A stretch of 38,542 bases of DNA, from positions 1-38,542 of the forward strand of contig CACHCA010000009.1 in assembly GCA_902578265.1 (NCBI GenBank). The letters are read 5' to 3'. How positions within the stretch are numbered: position 1 is the stretch's first letter; every line of letters begins with the position of its first letter. Under the pieces are notes generated by a model. It did not search any database and had not been told where the DNA came from. It saw nothing but the letters and a program-made list of their open reading frames with translations. This DNA comes from an uncultured Pelagibacteraceae bacterium (GTDB lineage: Bacteria; Pseudomonadota; Alphaproteobacteria; Pelagibacterales; Pelagibacteraceae). Positions 24,769 through 32,452 of the stretch are shown here, one piece after another. Made by a program: the position numbers and the translations under genes.

Positions 24769-25920
24769 ATGGCGCTTCATTTTTCAAAAGAGGAGTTTTC
24801 TAATAGAAAAAGTAAAGTTTTAAATTCTATGCAAGAGCAAAACCTTGATGCTCTTTTGATATTTAAACAAGAGTCCATGTATTGGTTAACTGGATACGAT
24901 ACCTTTGGTTATGTTTTTTTTCAGACATTGGTTTTAGATAAAAGCGGGAACGTAATACTACTCACAAGAGCTCCTGATTTAAGACAAGCTCAAAATACAT
25001 CCAACATAGAAGATATTAGGATATGGGTTGATAAAGATAAATCAAATCCAACTAATGATCTTAAAGCTATTTTGAATGAATTAAATCTTAAAGGAAAAAA
25101 ATTAGGAGTTGAATATGAAGCTTATGGTTTAACTGGTCGTAATGCTCTTCGATTAAACAAATCTTTAGAAAATTATTGTTCTCTTGAAGATAAATCAGAC
25201 TTAATAACAAAATTACGAGTTGTGAAATCTAATGAAGAAATTGTTTATATTAGAAAAGCTGCAGAACTTGCAGATAAAGCTTTAGATGAAGTATGGAAAC
25301 ATGCAAAAGCTGGAGTAAGTGAATCTAAGATATTAGCAGAAATGAATAAAGTTATATTCGAGGGTGGTGGAGATTATCCTGCAAATGAATTCATAATTGG
25401 TTCTGGTAAAAATGCACTGCTTTGTCGTTATCAAGCAGAAAAACAAATTTTAGACAAACAAGATCAATTAACTATTGAATGGGCTGGTACTTATAGACAT
25501 TACCATTCTGCAATGTTTAGAACTATTCCTATAGGTAAAGCAGATCCTAAACATCATAAAATGCATGAAGCATGTATCGAAGCTCTTAAAAATTGCGAAA
25601 GTAAATTAAAACCTGGGAATAAAGTTGGAGAAGTTTTTGATATTCATGCAAAAACATTTGATGATCTTGGATTTGAAAAGGCTCGAATGAACGCTTGTGG
25701 TTACTCTTTAGGAAATACTTTTTCTCCAAACTGGATGGATTGGCCTATGCTATATACAAATAATCCTTATGTAATTCAGCCTGGAAATATTTTTTTTATG
25801 CATATGATATTAATGGACTCTGAAAACCAATTAGCAATGAACTTAGGTGAAACTTATTTAGTTACAGAAGATGGTAATGAAAGACTCGGTAAACAAAAGT
25901 TAGATTTAGTAATACTTTAA
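24769..25920 (+). CDS. Creatinase-like M24 (Xaa-Pro peptidase family) hydrolase with altered metal ligands
   Basis: The 383 residues (from the ATG at 24769; the frame also allows TTG at 24766) give an N-terminal creatinase domain (about 10-145) and a C-terminal pita-bread domain. Four of five positions that carry metal ligands in M24 aminopeptidases differ: Glu237 (for Asp), Ala248 (for Asp), Tyr312 (for His), His345 (for Glu); only Glu361 is kept. The IEWAGTYRHYH and GYSLG..F.PNWMDWP patterns resemble ectoine-hydrolase/creatinase-type relatives rather than prolidases. It probably hydrolyses a C-N bond of a small amide or amidine, without the usual two-metal site. Substrate unknown. It shares TTAA with the stop of the convergent ABC permease gene. 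Confidence 0.8.
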   Translation: MALHFSKEEFSNRKSKVLNSMQEQNLDALLIFKQESMYWLTGYDTFGYVFFQTLVLDKSGNVILLTRAPDLRQAQNTSNIEDIRIWVDKDKSNPTNDLKAILNELNLKGKKLGVEYEAYGLTGRNALRLNKSLENYCSLEDKSDLITKLRVVKSNEEIVYIRKAAELADKALDEVWKHAKAGVSESKILAEMNKVIFEGGGDYPANEFIIGSGKNALLCRYQAEKQILDKQDQLTIEWAGTYRHYHSAMFRTIPIGKADPKHHKMHEACIEALKNCESKLKPGNKVGEVFDIHAKTFDDLGFEKARMNACGYSLGNTFSPNWMDWPMLYTNNPYVIQPGNIFFMHMILMDSENQLAMNLGETYLVTEDGNERLGKQKLDLVIL

Positions 25921-26591
25921 TTAAAACTATATTTTTTCTCTAAAAATTTAATTACGTTGTGAATAATAAAAGTCATAAATAGATAAATTCCACCAGCAAC
26001 TATAAATACTTCAATTGGTTTAAAAGTTGTTGAAATTATATATTTTGCAACACCTGTAAGGTCCATTATGGTGACAGTGCTCGCTAAAGAAGTTCCTTTC
26101 ATCATCAGGATAATTTCATTCCCATAAGCTGGTAAAGATTGTCTGATGGCGATAGGTATCTGAATTTTATAAAAAATTACTTTATTTGAGATGCCCAAAC
26201 TTTTACCTGCCTCAATTATTCCAGGTGTAATTGTTTGAAATGCTGATCTTAATATCTCTGAAGTGTAAGCACCCGTGTTTAGAGCAAAAGCAATAATTGC
26301 ACACCAATATGGTTCTTTCAAAATTACCCATAGAACTGTCGATCTTAAATATTCAATCTGACCTAATCCAAAATAAATTATAAAAATTTGAACCAAAAGT
26401 GGAGTACCTCTAAACACATACGAATATCCATAAGCAAATCTATTGATAAATAAACTTTTATTTAATCTTAGAATTGCGAAAAACAATCCAATTAACAATC
26501 CTATTATTAAAGAAACTGAGAGAAGTTTTAAAGTTATCACTGCTGCACTTAATAACTTTGGGAAACTGTTAATCATCAATTCAAGATCCAT
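25917..26591 (-). CDS. Polar amino-acid ABC transporter permease (HisM/HisQ family), second
   Basis: The 224-residue permease has about five membrane segments and the EAA loop GIIEAGKSLGISNKVIFYKI (about residues 136-155), which docks the ATPase. The start is ATG at 26591, whose bases overlap the stop of the preceding permease as TGATG; a TTG one codon earlier is less likely. With its partner and the binding protein it imports a polar amino acid. The ATPase gene (hisP/glnQ type) is not in the window, although the pair should need one. Confidence 0.9.
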   Translation of the reverse strand: MDLELMINSFPKLLSAAVITLKLLSVSLIIGLLIGLFFAILRLNKSLFINRFAYGYSYVFRGTPLLVQIFIIYFGLGQIEYLRSTVLWVILKEPYWCAIIAFALNTGAYTSEILRSAFQTITPGIIEAGKSLGISNKVIFYKIQIPIAIRQSLPAYGNEIILMMKGTSLASTVTIMDLTGVAKYIISTTFKPIEVFIVAGGIYLFMTFIIHNVIKFLEKKYSFN

Positions 26592-27283
26592 CAATACCCC
26601 CTACTATATTTAATTTCTAATCTATTGATTAATTTCATACTCACAAAAGTAAGTAATAAATATAAAACTGCAGCGAAAGAATAAAAAAATAGTGGATCTC
26701 TCGTTGATCCAGCAGCAATATAAGATTGTCTCATGATTTCAACTAAACCTGTGACTGAGATTAGAGAAGTATCTTTTAGAGTTATTTGCCAAACATTGCT
26801 TAGATTTGGAATAGCTAATCTTAATGTTTGAGGTAAAATAATCTTAAAAAATTTTCCAAATTTATTTAAACCTAATACATTGGCAGCTTCGAACTGGCCT
26901 TTATCAATTGATTGAATTGCTCCCCTAAAAACTTCAGTTGAATAAGCACCAGAGATTATTCCGATTGCAAAAGCCCCTGTGATAAATGCATTTATTTCAA
27001 TGTATTCATTATAACCAAATATTGATGCAACATACATTACTGCACCAGTTCCACCAAAAAAGAAAAGATAAATTACTAATAATTCTGGGACACCTCTGAT
27101 GATGGTTGTGTAAGAATTTGCTATAAAATTTAAAAACTTGTTTTTAGATAATTTTAATGGAGTAAAGATTAATGCAAAAAGAAAACCTATAAACATTGCT
27201 GTTATTGAAACAGCTATAGTCATCAGGGTTGCGTAAAATAATTCATCGCCCCAACCAGTATCTCCAAATGCTAGAAGTTCCAT
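26591..27283 (-). CDS. Polar amino-acid ABC transporter permease (HisM/HisQ family), first
   Basis: The 230-residue permease has about five hydrophobic segments and the EAA loop GQFEAANVLGLNKFGKFFKI (about residues 138-157). The segment RGVPELLVIYLFFFGG is the classic RG.P.....F....G block of HisM/HisQ permeases. The pairing of two different permeases with a family 3 binding protein fits the histidine/lysine/arginine/ornithine type. The start codon lies only six bases from the hairpin at 27289-27315, without an obvious Shine-Dalgarno, and its end overlaps the next permease gene. Confidence 0.9.
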   Translation of the reverse strand: MELLAFGDTGWGDELFYATLMTIAVSITAMFIGFLFALIFTPLKLSKNKFLNFIANSYTTIIRGVPELLVIYLFFFGGTGAVMYVASIFGYNEYIEINAFITGAFAIGIISGAYSTEVFRGAIQSIDKGQFEAANVLGLNKFGKFFKIILPQTLRLAIPNLSNVWQITLKDTSLISVTGLVEIMRQSYIAAGSTRDPLFFYSFAAVLYLLLTFVSMKLINRLEIKYSRGY

Positions 27284-27288
27284 ACAGA

Positions 27289-27315
27289 TTGGCGACTATA
27301 CATGATAGTCGCCAA
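27289..27315 (-). other. Intercistronic hairpin between binding-protein and permease genes
   Basis: TTGGCGACTAT (27289-27299) pairs with ATAGTCGCCAA (27305-27315) over eleven perfect base pairs with a five-base loop. No T-tract follows in the minus-strand direction, so it is more likely an mRNA-stabilising or processing hairpin than a terminator. It sits just after the binding-protein stop and just before the first permease start, which would favour excess binding protein. Confidence 0.8.
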
Positions 27316-27328
27316 ATCTAAAATTTAA

Positions 27329-28156
27329 TTACATAGAAGCGTCGAAACCAAACCACTTAGTAGCAATTCTACTAATGTCTCCGTTTTTTCTCGCTTTATT
27401 GATAGCGGCGTTAAACTTTTTCAAAAGTTCAGTATCATCTTTTCTAATACCTACTCCAACACCGTTTCCAAATGCACCACCTGAGAAAGTTGGTCCAGTT
27501 AAGACAACTGGCTTACCAGATTTTTCTGCATAATCACTGAATGCGACAGCAGCAGCTAATGCAGCATCACATCTACCTGATGCTAAATCTAGGTTAACTT
27601 CATCCTGTGTTTTATAAGTTCTTACATTTACTTTTCCAACATCACCAGAGTCTAAAAAGTTTTGGTGAATTGTAGCAGTTTGTACACAAACAGTTTTACC
27701 TGCTAATGCAGCAGTAAGTGTTTTAAGATCTTTTTTAGCTGCAGCATTTGGTTTTGTAAGATTTATACCAGCAGAGGTATCTAAACCTTCTAGGCTAGAT
27801 CCTTTCATGACTGCCAGAGATGCAACTTCATCTGCATATCCTTGAGAAAAGCTAATAGCTTTTTGTCTTTCTGCAGTAATTGACATACCTGCCATTATTG
27901 CATCAAACTTTCTCATGATTAAAGCTGGAATCATTCCATCCCAATCTTGCTCAACTATTACACATTGCTGTCCAATGTATCTACATAACGTGTAAGCTAA
28001 TTCAACTTCGAAACCTATTAACTTACCTGCTTCATTTTTTGAGTTCCATGGAGGATAGGCGCCCTCTGTTCCAATTCTTATTTTATCAGCATTAACATTC
28101 CCCATTACCAATAGAGAGAGTAAAACTGAAAAAATAGTTTTTTTGAATATATTCAT
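27329..28156 (-). CDS. Amino-acid ABC transporter periplasmic binding protein (family 3)
   Basis: The 275-residue protein begins with a signal peptide (MNIFKKTIFSVLLSLLVMGNVNA, cleavage about residue 23) and continues with the family 3 pattern RIGTEGAYPPWNSKNE.G.L.GFEVELA, DWDGMIPALIMRKFDAIMAGMSIT and, further on, a QT.....L-type second-lobe signature. It most resembles lysine/arginine/ornithine/histidine binders, but ligand identity is not proved. The start has GGAG at good spacing (AAAGGAGATAACA before the ATG). It lies 61 bases downstream of speDE on the same strand, so uptake of a polyamine precursor such as ornithine or arginine is an attractive inference. Confidence 0.92.
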   Translation of the reverse strand: MNIFKKTIFSVLLSLLVMGNVNADKIRIGTEGAYPPWNSKNEAGKLIGFEVELAYTLCRYIGQQCVIVEQDWDGMIPALIMRKFDAIMAGMSITAERQKAISFSQGYADEVASLAVMKGSSLEGLDTSAGINLTKPNAAAKKDLKTLTAALAGKTVCVQTATIHQNFLDSGDVGKVNVRTYKTQDEVNLDLASGRCDAALAAAVAFSDYAEKSGKPVVLTGPTFSGGAFGNGVGVGIRKDDTELLKKFNAAINKARKNGDISRIATKWFGFDASM

Positions 28157-28217
28157 TGTTATCTCCTTTAATAAAAAAAATATTATTTCACAGATTGGGT
28201 GTATTAAAAAGAAAAAA

Positions 28218-29258
28218 TTAATGATTTATCGATGAAGAAAAATTCCAAGAACAATCAAAACTAGGTATGTAAACTCTAGATAAATTAGTGTTTCCAAAAT
28301 GATGATTAAATACATTCAACCAATTTTCAACTTGAAGAGGTTTTTTATCCTGACTTCCCACTTGGGCAGTAATAACTCCTTTAGGTTTAAGTATTCTCAC
28401 TAAAGAGTCCATATTTTTAGCAGCAAGGTCTATGCAAAACTGGTCATCATTTAGATCAACAAAAATATGATCATAAGTATCTTCGTTCAATGTTTTTATG
28501 CTTTCAAAAGCATCACCCCATACACATTTTACAGAATTTTTTTCTGTAGATTTTTTTCCTATATCACCAAGATGTTTATTGCAAACTTCTACAACTTCAG
28601 GATCTAATTCGTACCAATCTATAAAATTAAACTTTTTTGAAATGCATTCTCTTGCAACACCACCATCGCCACCACCAATTATTGCTGCTCTTTCATTTTT
28701 TTTATTTAACTTCAGACCTGCTCCAACAAAAGTTGAACTATATAAATGTTCATCCGAAGCAGCAACTTGTATTTCACCATCAATAAATAAAGATTTTCCA
28801 AATTGTTCTAATTCTAAAATTTCAATGTGTTGACCAACTTTTGATTTAAAATCCTCTAGAACTTCGTTTACAACATATGATTTTTGTAATCCAGGTGAAC
28901 TATAGATATCATGGTAAAGAGATCTGGTATCTCTATTAAATTTTTTTTTAACAATTCTTTTATGTTCAAATTCTTTTTTAACAATATCAATTGCTACAGA
29001 TGGACTTATTTTACCACAGGTAAAAAAATCAAAACTAATTATTCCATTTTCTGGAAATGTATGAAAACTAATATGACTCTCAGCCAATAGAGCTAAAATA
29101 GTAAAACCTTGAGGTTCAAATTTATATTTTGAGATGTTAAGAATAGTTACATTAGCTGCTTTAGCTATTTTATGTATAACTCTCTCATAAACTGAAGGAT
29201 CGTACTCTTTTGTAGTACCTATAATATCTAAAGTAATATGCTCCCCAACTTTAATCAT
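28218..29258 (-). CDS. speD-speE: Bifunctional S-adenosylmethionine decarboxylase / spermidine synthase (SpeD-SpeE fusion)
   Basis: One 346-residue chain joins two consecutive polyamine enzymes. Residues 1 to about 125 are a prokaryotic SpeD: the self-cleaving ESH site has Ser61 (LLAESHISFHTFPE), with His66 and Cys81 at the spacing of the processing residues in known SpeD. Residues from about 125 to 346 are a SpeE aminopropyltransferase with the SAM-analogue loop GGGDGG at 195-200, ELDPEVVEV, WGDAF, and the catalytic Asp pair in FVDLNDD. It makes decarboxylated SAM and transfers the aminopropyl group, releasing methylthioadenosine. The start follows the ald2 stop by one base, with AGGG just upstream. 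The triamine made cannot be told. Confidence 0.93.
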   Translation of the reverse strand: MIKVGEHITLDIIGTTKEYDPSVYERVIHKIAKAANVTILNISKYKFEPQGFTILALLAESHISFHTFPENGIISFDFFTCGKISPSVAIDIVKKEFEHKRIVKKKFNRDTRSLYHDIYSSPGLQKSYVVNEVLEDFKSKVGQHIEILELEQFGKSLFIDGEIQVAASDEHLYSSTFVGAGLKLNKKNERAAIIGGGDGGVARECISKKFNFIDWYELDPEVVEVCNKHLGDIGKKSTEKNSVKCVWGDAFESIKTLNEDTYDHIFVDLNDDQFCIDLAAKNMDSLVRILKPKGVITAQVGSQDKKPLQVENWLNVFNHHFGNTNLSRVYIPSFDCSWNFSSSINH

Positions 29259-29259
29259 C

Positions 29260-29913
29260 TTACCCTTTTTTATAGTTTTTAGCCTTATCTAAAACTTTTT
29301 TCATTTCTTCAAATGAAAGTATCTTAGGTTGTCCTAATTTTAAAGCAATAGTGTATTGATGACAAATATTTTCTATCTCTTGTGCAAGTTCAAATGCATC
29401 CTCTAAATTTTTTCCAAAAGCAACCTGGCCGTGATTAGACATTAAACAAGCAGATCTATTTTCTAAAGCTTTGATTACATTTTTAGATAGCTCTTCAGTT
29501 CCAAAAGTTGCATATTCAGCACATTTAATGTCATCTCCTCCTGCAAGAGCAATCATATAATGAAATGGTGGAATAGGTTTTCCATGTGAAGATACAGCCG
29601 TTGCGTGTGGAGAATGAGCATGAACAATGGCATGTGCATCTTTTTTATTTATATAAATATCTCGATGAAATCTCCATTCAGATGATGGTTTGTTGGTTGA
29701 GTCTTTTTTTTCCTCTTCATTTAAACCCATAAAAACAATGTCTTCAGGTTTTAATGTTTCATATTTTTTTCCTGATGGAGTAATTAAGTATCCGTCTATA
29801 TCATTCTCCGTTCCTCTTAATGATATATTGCCAGATCTAAGAGGTGAAAGGTTTGTAGAATTTAATTTTAATGAGTATTCAATAATTTGATTTCTTTGAT
29901 CTAAATTCTTCAT
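29260..29913 (-). CDS. ald2: Class II (FucA-type) aldolase, probable methylthioribulose-1-P aldolase of the DHAP shunt
   Basis: The 217-residue protein closely follows E. coli fuculose-1-phosphate aldolase: SGNISLR (27-33), LITPSG..Y (43-51), SSEWRFH (77-83) with catalytic Glu79, zinc ligands His98, His100 and His161, HYMIALAGG (118-126) with Tyr119, and CAEYATFGT (131-139). It lies directly after mtnA (ATGA overlap) and before speDE. In the known DHAP shunt, MtnP and MtnA products are split by such an aldolase to DHAP plus methylthioacetaldehyde. The neighbouring MtnB dehydratases share the fold, so MtnB activity is the alternative; the FucA-like catalytic set and absence of mtnC/mtnD favour the aldolase. 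No fucose genes are present. Confidence 0.82.
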   Translation of the reverse strand: MKNLDQRNQIIEYSLKLNSTNLSPLRSGNISLRGTENDIDGYLITPSGKKYETLKPEDIVFMGLNEEEKKDSTNKPSSEWRFHRDIYINKKDAHAIVHAHSPHATAVSSHGKPIPPFHYMIALAGGDDIKCAEYATFGTEELSKNVIKALENRSACLMSNHGQVAFGKNLEDAFELAQEIENICHQYTIALKLGQPKILSFEEMKKVLDKAKNYKKG

Positions 29914-30980
29914 TTAAATAATTCTTTAAGTCCTTTTTCCGATGCTTCACATACACCTTTTTCTGTAATTAATCCCGTAACATATTTTGCAGGAGTTACA
30001 TCAAAAGCTAAATTCATAGCTTTACTTTTTTTTGGATAAATTTGTATTTTCTTTATATCTCCTTTTTCATCTAAACCTTCCATTTGAGATAATTCTTCTG
30101 AATTTCTCTCTTCAATTGGAATATCTTTATGATCTTTTATATTCCAGTCAATTGTTGAACTTGGTAGTGCAACATAAAAAGGGATTTTATTATCATGAGC
30201 TGCTAGTGCTTTAAGATAAGTTCCAACTTTATTACAAACATCTCCATTGGCTAAAGTTCTATCAGTTCCTACAATACACATATCAACTTCACCTCTTTGC
30301 ATTAGTATGCCACCTGTATTATCTGCAATGATTGTATTCTTAATTCCTTCTTCATTTAATTCATAAGAGGTAAGATTTGCTCCTTGATTTCTTGGCCTAG
30401 TTTCATCTGCCCAAACATGAACGGGGATTCCTTTTTTGTGTGCATGATAGATTGGAGAAGTTGCGGTCCCCCAATTTATTGTTGCAAGCCATCCTGCATT
30501 ACAATGAGTTAATATATTGACTGTATCTTTTTTTTTATTATAGATTTCTTCAATAATTTTTAGTCCATTTAAACCTATACTTTCACAAAATTTCACATCC
30601 TCTTCACATATATCTTTTGCTTCATTTAAGGCTATTTCTAAAATTTTATTGCTATTAACACCTGATAATTTATTCATCATTCTATCAACAGCCCACTTTA
30701 AATTAATTGCCGTTGGTCTTGAACTAATTAAATCTTCTGCAGATCTCTTTAAAAATGATTGATCATTATTCTCAATTATAGCTAAAACCAATCCATAAGC
30801 TGCTGTAGCTCCTATTAAAGGTGCTCCTCTTACCTCCATAACCTTAATCGCATTTATTGAGTCCTTAACTGTTTTAAGGTCTTTAATAATAAATTGATGT
30901 GGAAGTTTTGTTTGATCAATAATTTTTACAACATTATTTTCAAACCAAATAGTACGATATTCTTTTCCCTCTATTCTCAT
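29910..30980 (-). CDS. mtnA: 5-methylthioribose-1-phosphate isomerase
   Basis: The enzyme converts methylthioribose-1-phosphate to methylthioribulose-1-phosphate. The 356 residues contain the two catalytic residues at the classical numbers: Cys160 in THCNAGWLAT and Asp240 in GTDRTLANGDV. RGAP at 51-54 is the phosphate-loop segment of the family. The position between mtnP and the aldolase, with a TAATG junction to mtnP and an ATGA overlap with ald2, separates it from the eIF2B-like ribose-1,5-bisphosphate isomerases. Its product should feed the adjacent FucA-type aldolase. Confidence 0.95.
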   Translation of the reverse strand: MRIEGKEYRTIWFENNVVKIIDQTKLPHQFIIKDLKTVKDSINAIKVMEVRGAPLIGATAAYGLVLAIIENNDQSFLKRSAEDLISSRPTAINLKWAVDRMMNKLSGVNSNKILEIALNEAKDICEEDVKFCESIGLNGLKIIEEIYNKKKDTVNILTHCNAGWLATINWGTATSPIYHAHKKGIPVHVWADETRPRNQGANLTSYELNEEGIKNTIIADNTGGILMQRGEVDMCIVGTDRTLANGDVCNKVGTYLKALAAHDNKIPFYVALPSSTIDWNIKDHKDIPIEERNSEELSQMEGLDEKGDIKKIQIYPKKSKAMNLAFDVTPAKYVTGLITEKGVCEASEKGLKELFK

Positions 30981-31849
30981 TAATTTAAAACTCTACCAGC
31001 AACAGTTTTAAGTTTTTCTATTGTCTTTTTTGTTCTTTTTTCAGGTGCTGTAATAATTGCAACATCTAAACAATTATTGGTTGGATCATTAGGATCAATA
31101 TGATTTTCAAAGTTTTCTATTAAGTTTTTAATCATATTTTTTGCTTTAGCAGCATTACCTAATAAAACTTTTACTACTTGTTGAACATCAACGTTTTCAT
31201 GATCAGGATGCCAACAATCAAAGTCAGTGACCATTGATACAGATGCATATCTTATCTCTGCCTCTCTTGCTAATTTCGCCTCTGGCATATTAGTCATTCC
31301 AATTACATCTGCTTTCCAAGATCTATATAAATTCGACTCTGCTAATGTTGAAAATTGAGGACCTTCCATAACGACATATGTTCCATTTCTTTGATATTCA
31401 ATTTTCTCTTTTTTTATCGCCTCTTCACATGCGTTCATCAAACCATTGGATGTGGGATGAGCCATAGAAACGTGAGCAACAATTTCATCATCAAAAAATG
31501 TTTTCTCTCTGGCAAATGTCCTATCAATAAACTGATCAACAATAACAAATTTTCCTGGGGGCAAGTTCTCTTTTAATGAACCGACAGCTGAAACAGATAC
31601 AATATCAGTGACACCTAATTGTTTTAAGGCGTCAATATTTGCTCTAAAATTAATTTTTGATGGAGAAATAAAATGACCTCTCCCATGTCGTGGTAAAAAA
31701 TAAACTTCTTTATTATTATAATTAGTTTTTAAAATTTGGTCTGAAGGTTTTCCCCAGGGGGTGTTTAAATCCAATAATTCTCTATTTTTGAACTCCTCAA
31801 CATCATAAAGACCACTGCCACCAATAATTGCTAATTTATTCATTGTCAT
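30980..31849 (-). CDS. mtnP: 5'-methylthioadenosine phosphorylase
   Basis: This phosphorylase splits methylthioadenosine into adenine and methylthioribose-1-phosphate. The 289 residues show the PNP/MTAP family blocks: GGSGLY (10-15), RHGRGH (54-59, phosphate binding), VVMEGPQFST and MTNMPEAKLAREA, ending in the TDFDCW purine-site region. The Asp-containing TDFDCWH loop fits adenine rather than guanine specificity. First gene of mtnP-mtnA-ald2-speDE; the start could be the first ATG at 31849 or the third codon (31843). Divergent from apt, 41 bases apart, so the adenine released can be captured by the neighbour. Confidence 0.95.
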   Translation of the reverse strand: MTMNKLAIIGGSGLYDVEEFKNRELLDLNTPWGKPSDQILKTNYNNKEVYFLPRHGRGHFISPSKINFRANIDALKQLGVTDIVSVSAVGSLKENLPPGKFVIVDQFIDRTFAREKTFFDDEIVAHVSMAHPTSNGLMNACEEAIKKEKIEYQRNGTYVVMEGPQFSTLAESNLYRSWKADVIGMTNMPEAKLAREAEIRYASVSMVTDFDCWHPDHENVDVQQVVKVLLGNAAKAKNMIKNLIENFENHIDPNDPTNNCLDVAIITAPEKRTKKTIEKLKTVAGRVLN

Positions 31850-31890
31850 CTTATAAAATTAATTTATTTATTCATTTATAATTTACTCTT

Positions 31891-32418
31891 ATGAATTTAA
31901 AAGACTTTATTAGATCTATCCCAGATTATCCAAAGAAAGGTATCTTATTTAGAGATATCACTACACTTATTAAAAACGAAAAAGCTTTTTCTGAAACAAT
32001 TGATCTAATTATAGAGAGATCAAAAAAGTTGGAATTTAATAAAATTGCGGCAATTGAGTCTCGAGGATTTGTTTTTGCCTCAGCAGTTTCTTATATTTTG
32101 AAAAAACCATTTATAATGTTAAGAAAAAAAGATAAATTACCTGCTGATGTACACTCTGTTGATTTTGAGTTAGAATATGGGAAAGCTACCATCGAAGTTC
32201 ACAAAGACTCAATAAGTGACGGTGACTCTATTTTAATCATTGATGATTTAATTGCGACTGGTGGTACTGCACATGCCGCAGCTAAACTCGTAGAAATTTC
32301 AAAAGGAAAAGTTGCTGGATTTATATTTGTAATAAATCTTTTTGATCTAAATGGTTCTGATAATTTGATTAAAAAAGGATACAAGGTAGAAAATTTAATT
32401 GAATTCCCTGGCCATTAA
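31891..32418 (+). CDS. apt: Adenine phosphoribosyltransferase
   Basis: Apt turns adenine and PRPP into AMP. The 175-residue protein, the usual length, has FIRSIPDYPKKGILFRDIT at 6-24, the adenine-loop SRGF (57-60) and the PRPP-binding ILIIDDLIATGGTA at 114-127. It lacks a Shine-Dalgarno; TATAAT at 31877-31882 lies so close to the ATG that a leaderless transcript is possible. It is divergent from mtnP, which makes its substrate. A plus-strand terminator hairpin begins at its stop codon. Confidence 0.95.
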   Translation: MNLKDFIRSIPDYPKKGILFRDITTLIKNEKAFSETIDLIIERSKKLEFNKIAAIESRGFVFASAVSYILKKPFIMLRKKDKLPADVHSVDFELEYGKATIEVHKDSISDGDSILIIDDLIATGGTAHAAAKLVEISKGKVAGFIFVINLFDLNGSDNLIKKGYKVENLIEFPGH

Positions 32419-32452
32419 ATTCTCAAAAGTTTGGCCTATAGTGAGAATTTTT
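32417..32452 (+). terminator. Intrinsic terminator of apt, lying inside the end of the convergent gene
   Basis: AAATTCTCA (32417-32425) pairs perfectly with TGAGAATTT (32442-32450) over nine base pairs, loop sixteen, and the T-run continues to 32452. The hairpin starts at the apt stop and covers the last codons of the convergent GT2 gene. It is weak in G+C but one of the few terminators in the window and is oriented for apt; the minus-strand reading has no T-tract. Confidence 0.6.

Noticed and set aside
28498..28833. 111-residue open frame on the plus strand
   Set aside because: Antisense to the SpeE part of the fusion, with low-complexity Pro/Ser composition and no recognisable domain.
29260..29913. 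Annotation of the class II aldolase-fold gene as mtnB
   Set aside because: Adjacent mtnA and mtnP invite it, but the residues follow fuculose-1-P aldolase almost throughout (SSEWRFH, HYMIA.AGG, CA.YATFGT), and no mtnC or mtnD is present. It is kept as the alternative.
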